Source: Acidobacteriota bacterium
Lineage (GTDB): Bacteria > Acidobacteriota > UBA6911
DNA length: 11,082 bases
Direction of reading: 5' to 3'
Assembly (NCBI GenBank): GCA_031254095.1
Contig: JAIRVC010000090.1
Span: 1 to 11,082, forward strand
Below, one piece after another: positions 6,362 through 11,082 of this stretch; positions within the stretch are counted from its first letter, which is position 1; each line of letters begins with the position of its first letter. The notes below the pieces were generated by a model. The model ran no database searches. It saw only the letters and a list, made by a program, of their open reading frames with translations, and had not been told where the DNA came from. The position numbers and the translations under genes are program-made.

Positions 6362-7552
6362 ATGTCGGATGCTCCAATCATTATCGATCCCGAAAAATGC
6401 AAGGGATGCAAGCTATGTGTTAAAGCTTGTCCGTTCGAAGCGCTTTACATGGAAGATAAACTGGCGGTTCTCAAGCCCGAAGAGTGCCGCGCATGCAGCG
6501 CGTGTCTGGATTCCTGCCCTTTCGACGCCATTACGGAGCCGGAGAAAAAAGGCGGCCCTTTAGATCTTTCCGATTACAAAGGAATCTGGGTTTTTGCGGA
6601 ACAGAATCATGGCCGCGTGCAGGAAGTGGCATATGAGCTTCTGGCGACCGGACGCCGGCTGGCTGACGACCGGCAAGGCGAACTTGCCGCGGTAATTCTC
6701 GGCCACAACGTGACGGACGCCGCGGCGAGTCTTATTGCCGCCGGAGCGGATAAGGTCTATGTCGTCGATCAACCGGTGCTTGCCGAATATGAAGCGAATG
6801 TCTATGCGGACGCGCTTAATCAGGTGATGGCCAAATACAAGCCTGAAGTTGTTCTCGCTGGAGCTACGGCGGTCGGACGGGCGTTTTTCGCGAAAGCCGC
6901 GGTGCGGGCGCGTACCGGACTGACGGCGGACTGTACGGCGCTTTCCATAGACGGGGAAAGCGGTCTTTTACACCAGACGCGCCCCGCGTTCGGCGGCAAT
7001 ATCATGGCGACGATCATAACGCCGAACCACCGGCCGCAGATGGCGACGGTGCGCCCCAAGGTGTTCAAAACCGCGCCGCCCGATCCGAACCGGAAAGGAG
7101 AAACGCTTATCGAGGCGCTTAAACTGGTCGCGCCTGATACGAAAATCGTGCGTACCGAGCGTGATTTGAACGCCGTAAATATCGCGGACGCGGAAATCAT
7201 TGTGGCGGGCGGCCGCGGCCTGAAAAAGGGCGACAATCTGGAGATGCTCCGAAAACTGGCCGGACTGCTCGGCGGCGTGCTGGGCGCGTCGCGCGCCTGT
7301 GTTGACGCGGGCTGGTGTTCGGCGGCGCATCAGGTAGGGCAGACCGGCAAGACCGTTTGTCCCAGAATCTATCTGGCCTTCGGCATTTCCGGCGCGATTC
7401 AGCATCTGGAAGGGATGCGTTCTTCGGACACGATTATCGCGGTGAACCGGGACGCCAACGCGCCGATTTTCGGCGTCGCGGATCTGGGCATTGTGGGCGA
7501 TCTGTTTGAAATCGCGCCTCGTCTGATTACGGCGCTCGAAACGGGAAAGTAA
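6362..7552 (+). CDS. etfA: electron transfer flavoprotein alpha subunit with N-terminal 2[4Fe-4S] ferredoxin domain
   Basis: The 396-residue protein is about 75 residues longer than a plain EtfA because it begins with a ferredoxin domain. Cysteines 13, 16, 19, 23 and 42, 45, 48, 52 form two CxxCxxCxxxC motifs, each followed by Pro, for two [4Fe-4S] clusters. The remainder is EtfA: an N-terminal nucleotide-fold domain (about 70-260) and the C-terminal FAD domain with GRGLKKGDN (284-292), VDAGW (314-318), HQVGQTGK (323-330) and GISGAIQH (341-348). The ferredoxin extension occurs in ETFs of anaerobes such as the caffeyl-CoA reductase complex. It should let electrons enter or leave through ferredoxin as well as FAD. 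It has a G-rich ribosome binding site inside the end of etfB and is followed four bases later by ETF:quinone oxidoreductase. Confidence 0.97.
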   Translation: MSDAPIIIDPEKCKGCKLCVKACPFEALYMEDKLAVLKPEECRACSACLDSCPFDAITEPEKKGGPLDLSDYKGIWVFAEQNHGRVQEVAYELLATGRRLADDRQGELAAVILGHNVTDAAASLIAAGADKVYVVDQPVLAEYEANVYADALNQVMAKYKPEVVLAGATAVGRAFFAKAAVRARTGLTADCTALSIDGESGLLHQTRPAFGGNIMATIITPNHRPQMATVRPKVFKTAPPDPNRKGETLIEALKLVAPDTKIVRTERDLNAVNIADAEIIVAGGRGLKKGDNLEMLRKLAGLLGGVLGASRACVDAGWCSAAHQVGQTGKTVCPRIYLAFGISGAIQHLEGMRSSDTIIAVNRDANAPIFGVADLGIVGDLFEIAPRLITALETGK

Positions 7553-7571
7553 GGACATGGAGACTTTAAAA

Positions 7572-9215
7572 ATGGCGAAAAATACGACAAAGCCGATAGA
7601 AACCGACATCCTCTGCGTCGGCGCCGGCGTGGCCTCGCTTTCAACGGCGCTTGCGCTTCTGCGCGGATTAAAGGCGAAAAACTGCGAAAAGCTTCCGCGC
7701 GTCATGGTCATAGACAAGGGACGCAATGTCGGAAGCCATGTACTGTCGGGCGCGGTGATCGATATGAGCGGATTTGACGGCCTGCTTACGGCCGATGAAA
7801 TCCGGAAGATTCCGATTGAAGCGCGCGTAAACGGCGAAAAAGAATCGTTTCACATGCTCTTTAACAAAAATTGTTCCATGAAGATCCCATGGATGCCGCC
7901 TATGATGCAGGCGCACGGCTATCCTGTCGGCTCGCTGACAAAACTGACGCAATATCTGGCCGGGCTTTGTGAAAAGGAAGGAGCGAAAGTCTATACGGGC
8001 TTTGCCGCGACCGAATTGATTGAGGACAAAGCGGGGCGGATTATTGGAGCGCGCACAGGTGAAAAAGGACTTGATCACGAAGGGAAGCCAAAAAGCAACT
8101 ACCTGTCGTCCGAGACGATTTACGCGAAGACCGTTGTACTGGGCGAAGGCGCGTGCGGCGTTCTGACCAAAAAGCTTATAAAAAATAAGGGGCTTGAAGG
8201 CGACCGTGAACAGTCATACGCCCTGGGCATAAAAGAAGTCATAGAAATTCCCGCGGACGAAAAGCGCGCGGGCGAGATCGCGCATACTTTCGGCTACCCG
8301 GCGGACACTAATACATACGGCGGCGGTTTTATCTATCATGTTTCTCCCGCGCAAGTAATGATTTGTTATGTTTACGCGCTTGATTACGCGAATCCGGAAA
8401 TCGACCCGCATCTGATGTTCCGTAAATTCAAGGCGCACCCGGCGGTCGCCGGACATATCAGGGGCGGCAAATCAGTGGCCTACGGCGCGAAAGTAATCCC
8501 CGAAGGCGGATATTACGCAACTCCCGGACTTGCGGCGGACGGCGCCCTGATTGTAGGCGACGGCGCGGGACTGGTTGATACCTTGCGCATCAAGGGAATC
8601 CACCTGGCGGCGCAGTCGGGGCGCGCGGCTGCGGAAACGCTGGCCGGGTGCTGGCTGAATAATGATTTTTCACCGGACGCGCTGTCCGCTTACGGCGCCC
8701 GCCTGAAAAAAACCGAAGGCTGGAAGCAGCTTCGCCGCGTGCGGAACGTTCGGGCGCCGTTTTCAATGCATCTGACTTTGGGCGTGATGTGCGCGGGAAC
8801 GGCATGGGCGACCTTTGGAGCGTTCCCATTCTGGCAGGTTCCCATGGAGGCGGACTGGAAATCCCTTCATTCGCTGCCCGGCGGTATTTTGCCGCCCGCC
8901 GAAAACCTTGAGGTAACGCCGGCATCGCCCGACAGGCTGACCGATGTTTTTATGTCGGGAACCATTCACGACGAAAACCAGCCGTGTCACCTGAAGATAC
9001 GCGACCGCGCCAGATGCGCGGAGTGCGTCAAAAGATACGGCGCGCCGTGCCTGCGATTCTGTCCGGCGGAGGTTTACCGGCTGGAGGAAGGACATATCCA
9101 CATTGATTTTTCAAACTGCCTCCACTGCAAGACCTGCCAGATAAAAGATCCGTATCAGAACATTGAGTGGACTTTCCCGCAGGGAGGCGACGGCCCGCGC
9201 TACACACGGATGTAA
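7572..9215 (+). CDS. electron transfer flavoprotein:quinone oxidoreductase (ETF-QO, FixC/FixX-like)
   Basis: This membrane-associated flavoprotein passes electrons from reduced ETF to the quinone pool. I chose the ATG at 7572 (547 residues) because GGAG (7559-7562) is nine bases upstream; ATG 7557 adds five residues but its AAGGA is too close. Residues about 11-400 are the FAD-dependent oxidoreductase, with a nucleotide-binding start VGAGVAS, where the usual third glycine is Ser, and the FAD motif GALIVGDGAGLVD. The C-terminal iron-sulfur domain has the family ending CLHCKTCQIKDPYQNIEW (cysteines 516, 519, 522) with Cys497 in RFCPAEVY. Three further cysteines (482, 485, 493) precede it, more than the four needed for one [4Fe-4S] cluster. 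Full ETF-QO length argues against separate FixC plus FixX. It closes the etf operon. Confidence 0.96.
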   Translation: MAKNTTKPIETDILCVGAGVASLSTALALLRGLKAKNCEKLPRVMVIDKGRNVGSHVLSGAVIDMSGFDGLLTADEIRKIPIEARVNGEKESFHMLFNKNCSMKIPWMPPMMQAHGYPVGSLTKLTQYLAGLCEKEGAKVYTGFAATELIEDKAGRIIGARTGEKGLDHEGKPKSNYLSSETIYAKTVVLGEGACGVLTKKLIKNKGLEGDREQSYALGIKEVIEIPADEKRAGEIAHTFGYPADTNTYGGGFIYHVSPAQVMICYVYALDYANPEIDPHLMFRKFKAHPAVAGHIRGGKSVAYGAKVIPEGGYYATPGLAADGALIVGDGAGLVDTLRIKGIHLAAQSGRAAAETLAGCWLNNDFSPDALSAYGARLKKTEGWKQLRRVRNVRAPFSMHLTLGVMCAGTAWATFGAFPFWQVPMEADWKSLHSLPGGILPPAENLEVTPASPDRLTDVFMSGTIHDENQPCHLKIRDRARCAECVKRYGAPCLRFCPAEVYRLEEGHIHIDFSNCLHCKTCQIKDPYQNIEWTFPQGGDGPRYTRM

Positions 9216-9256
9216 GATGCAAAAGGAATTTTAGAAGTTCCCTTACATGCGGATGC

Positions 9257-9262
9257 TACAAT
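9257..9262 (+). promoter_or_regulatory. possible -10 box just before dacB
   Basis: TACAAT matches TATAAT at five of six positions and lies seven bases before the dacB ATG; a start from it would give an almost leaderless message. No good -35 is visible, and no ribosome binding site precedes the ATG. It is equally possible that dacB is read through from the etf operon, 53 bases upstream. Confidence 0.3.
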
Positions 9263-9268
9263 AATTTC

Positions 9269-10786
9269 ATGAAGCCGCATCATCGTATTTTTCTGGCTTT
9301 TATTGTTACGCTCGCCGTATCCGCGTGCCGTCTGTTTGCGGCCGGCGCCGAAGACACGCTGCGCCGCGACCTTGACGTGATTTTTGCGGACCGCCGGCTT
9401 TCAGACGCGCAATGGGGCGTCGCGGTTTATTCCCTCGACCGCGAGGAATCCCTGTTTGAACATAATGCCCAAAAACTATTTATTCCCGCTTCAAATGGAA
9501 AAATACTCACCGCCGCCGCCGCGCTTCTCCGCCTCGGCCCGGAATACCGTTTTAAAACCCGCGTTCTAATCGACGGCTCAATGGATGGCGATATTCTTCG
9601 CGGAAATCTGATCGTTCAGGGATTCGGCGATCCATCGCTTTCCACGCGCATGAATGGCGGCAAAGATCCTTTTGCCGTGTTCCGCGCCTTCGCCGACCGG
9701 TTGAAAGCGCGAGGAATCAAATCAATAACAGGAAGCATCGCGGGCGACGCGGCCGCGTTCAAAGGGAGCGGTTACGGCCGCGGCTGGGAGCTGGACGACC
9801 TGACGGAAGGCTTCGCCGCGCCGGCCGGCGCGCTTTCGTTCAACGAAAACTTTACGACCTTTCAAATAAGGCCGGGCGCTAAAGCTGGCGACGCGGCGGT
9901 TTTGTCCAGCGATCCGCTGGCGGGGTATCCGCCGGCGTACAATGCGGTCGTTACCGTAGACGCGGGTAAAGCGGCGGCTATTGTTGTCGAACACGCGCCC
10001 GGCGATTCCGGCGCGCCGGAATACATAAAAATCAGCGGAACCGTGCCGCTTAAAAACCCGGTCATCAGGCGGTCGGCGGCCATCAGGCGTCCGGTTCGCT
10101 ACTACCTTGAAGCGCTCCGCGGGCAGCTTGACAGGGAAGGTTTGAACGTGTCCGGCTGCGATATCAAAGAAAGCTATTCCGCGCAGGAATCAGGCGATTC
10201 CGGCGGCATGGAACTTATTATGACGCATGAATCCGCGCCGCTGGCGGAACTTTTGACGCCCATCATGAAAGACAGCCTGAATATGCCGTCGGAAATGCTG
10301 CTGCATGTTTTAGGCCTTGAGATTCGCGGCGAGGGGACAGCCGCCGCCGGCGCCGATGTGGTTGCCGAAACGCTGGATACTATGGGCATACGCAAGGGAA
10401 GCTACATTTACTCGGACGCTTCGGGGCTTTCAAGACGGAACCTCGTCAGCGCGGACGTTTTTGTCCGCGCGCTCGGATACATGCGCCGGCAGCCCGTGTT
10501 CCCGCGGTTTTACGCCTCAATGGCGGTTTCCGGAGTGGACGGAACTCTTAAAAACCGCCTGGCGACGGTCAAGGGGAATATTTACGCCAAAACCGGAACC
10601 CTGTCCGGAGTATCGGCCATTTCCGGATATCTGCGCACGGCGGACGGCGAGATGCTGGCGTTTTCCATGATAGCCAACAACTACGTTTCCGGAAAAGCCG
10701 CCGCCGAAGATATACAGAACAGGGCGCTTCTGCGGCTTGCGCGGTTTTCAAGAAAACTCCCGGTTGACACAGCGCTGGCGCATTAA
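9269..10786 (+). CDS. dacB: D-alanyl-D-alanine carboxypeptidase/endopeptidase, PBP4 (peptidase S13) family
   Basis: The 505-residue exported enzyme trims or cleaves peptidoglycan peptides in the periplasm. All three penicillin-binding motifs are present: SNGK at 75-78 (nucleophile Ser75), SLN at 336-338 and KTG at 441-443. The S13 signatures GDPSLS (120-125) and SDASGLSRRNLVS (382-394) also fit, and the long insert between the first two motifs is typical of PBP4. Residues 1-27 form a signal peptide; cleavage after an Ala near 24-27 looks likely, though VSAC at 17-20 weakly resembles a lipobox. The ATG at 9269 is chosen because it starts the signal peptide; an earlier in-frame ATG inside the preceding gene would spoil it. 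It lies 53 bases after ETF-QO with no functional link apparent. Confidence 0.95.
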   Translation: MKPHHRIFLAFIVTLAVSACRLFAAGAEDTLRRDLDVIFADRRLSDAQWGVAVYSLDREESLFEHNAQKLFIPASNGKILTAAAALLRLGPEYRFKTRVLIDGSMDGDILRGNLIVQGFGDPSLSTRMNGGKDPFAVFRAFADRLKARGIKSITGSIAGDAAAFKGSGYGRGWELDDLTEGFAAPAGALSFNENFTTFQIRPGAKAGDAAVLSSDPLAGYPPAYNAVVTVDAGKAAAIVVEHAPGDSGAPEYIKISGTVPLKNPVIRRSAAIRRPVRYYLEALRGQLDREGLNVSGCDIKESYSAQESGDSGGMELIMTHESAPLAELLTPIMKDSLNMPSEMLLHVLGLEIRGEGTAAAGADVVAETLDTMGIRKGSYIYSDASGLSRRNLVSADVFVRALGYMRRQPVFPRFYASMAVSGVDGTLKNRLATVKGNIYAKTGTLSGVSAISGYLRTADGEMLAFSMIANNYVSGKAAAEDIQNRALLRLARFSRKLPVDTALAH

Positions 10787-10938
10787 AAAAGCCCTATAGT
10801 GAAATTAAAAGAGGGATTTGAAGCACAGAGATTTAATCGTAGAACCGGGGCCATCGGAACAAGCGCGAACGAACAATAGAGGACTCGCGGGAAACGGCGT
10901 TTTTACCGCGCCAGCGCTGCTGCCGGGAAGCGCGGGGG
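10787..10938. other. intergenic region between convergent dacB and mutL
   Basis: This 152-base gap separates two convergent genes. The clearest structure is a dyad at 10886-10910: CGCGG pairs with CCGCG, with an inner AAAC/GTTT stem around GGC and small bulges. It could act as a two-way terminator but has no T-run on either strand directly after the stem. A weaker CCCT/AGGG pair flanks 10792-10815. I see no gene or known RNA here. Confidence 0.4.
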
Positions 10939-11082
10939 TCAGGCGCGGCCGAAATTCTTTTCAATTTCGTACATGGAAAAACGAAGAATGGCAGGGCGGC
11001 CGTGCGGGCAGTTTGTCGGAACTGCGGTTTTCGCCAGTTCGTCAAGCAGCCAGCGCATCTTTTCCTGGCTGAGTGGCATATT
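10939..11082 (-). CDS. mutL: DNA mismatch repair protein MutL, C-terminal end (partial)
   Basis: Only the last 47 codons and the stop (TGA, 10941-10939) are present; the gene continues beyond the window. The tail reads PLSQEKMRWLLDELAKT, then CPHGRP, then EIEKNFGRA. CPHGRP and the closing FxR (FGR) are two of the conserved metal-site motifs of MutL proteins that are themselves nicking endonucleases, the form found in bacteria without MutH. MutL links MutS mismatch recognition to strand removal. It converges on dacB and belongs to another transcription unit. The identity rests on a short but distinctive stretch. Confidence 0.88.
   Translation of the reverse strand, partial: NMPLSQEKMRWLLDELAKTAVPTNCPHGRPAILRFSMYEIEKNFGRA

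Noticed and set aside
6968..7726. 252-residue minus-strand open frame across the etfA/ETF-QO junction
   Set aside because: It is antisense to two clear flavoprotein genes, Arg-rich and without recognisable motifs.
9223..9241. GGAATTTTAGAAGTTCC-like dyad after ETF-QO as a terminator
   Set aside because: The stem is about seven AT-rich pairs with a mismatch and no T-run follows; too weak to call.
10764..10800. TTGACA with TATAGT near the end of dacB as a promoter
   Set aside because: The spacer is 25 bp, far too long, and no plus-strand gene follows.
10818..11072. 84-residue plus-strand frame after dacB
   Set aside because: It begins at TTG and runs antisense into the recognisable MutL C-terminus; composition looks non-coding.

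Overview
The window looks like chromosomal DNA from a Gram-negative bacterium with an anaerobic or flexible respiratory metabolism. It carries an OmpA-type peptidoglycan-binding domain, an exported PBP4-type peptidase, an electron-transfer flavoprotein (ETF) whose alpha subunit has two [4Fe-4S] motifs, a membrane ETF:quinone oxidoreductase, and a MutL with the endonuclease-type C-terminus. A deltaproteobacterial (Desulfobacterota-like) host would fit, but the sequence alone does not settle the phylum. I see no insertion sequence, tRNA, rRNA, CRISPR array or phage gene.

Bases 1-4139 hold a tight four-gene plus-strand operon: a soluble coiled-coil protein, a large one-pass inner-membrane protein, a Rab-like small GTPase, and a diguanylate cyclase (DGC). 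The membrane protein has a cytoplasmic segment whose predicted fold resembles Roadblock/LC7, then a membrane helix, a BON-like region and an OmpA-like domain. The first two genes overlap and the last two abut. Roadblock proteins are known partners of small GTPases (MglB with MglA). My inference is an envelope-anchored GTPase switch feeding into c-di-GMP production. This is the most interesting part of the window.

Bases 4151-5260, minus strand, hold a MerR-family regulator with a GyrI-like effector domain, preceded by an unrecognised 89-residue gene. Upstream is a textbook MerR-class promoter with a 19-bp spacer whose operator region recurs 139 bp further on, towards the divergent etf operon.

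Bases 5567-9215 hold etfB, ferredoxin-fused etfA and ETF:quinone oxidoreductase, spaced by a few bases. Together they would carry electrons from flavin dehydrogenases (or ferredoxin) into the quinone pool. A PBP4-type D-alanyl-D-alanine carboxypeptidase follows at 9269-10786. The last 144 bases are the 3' end of mutL on the minus strand, running off the window edge.
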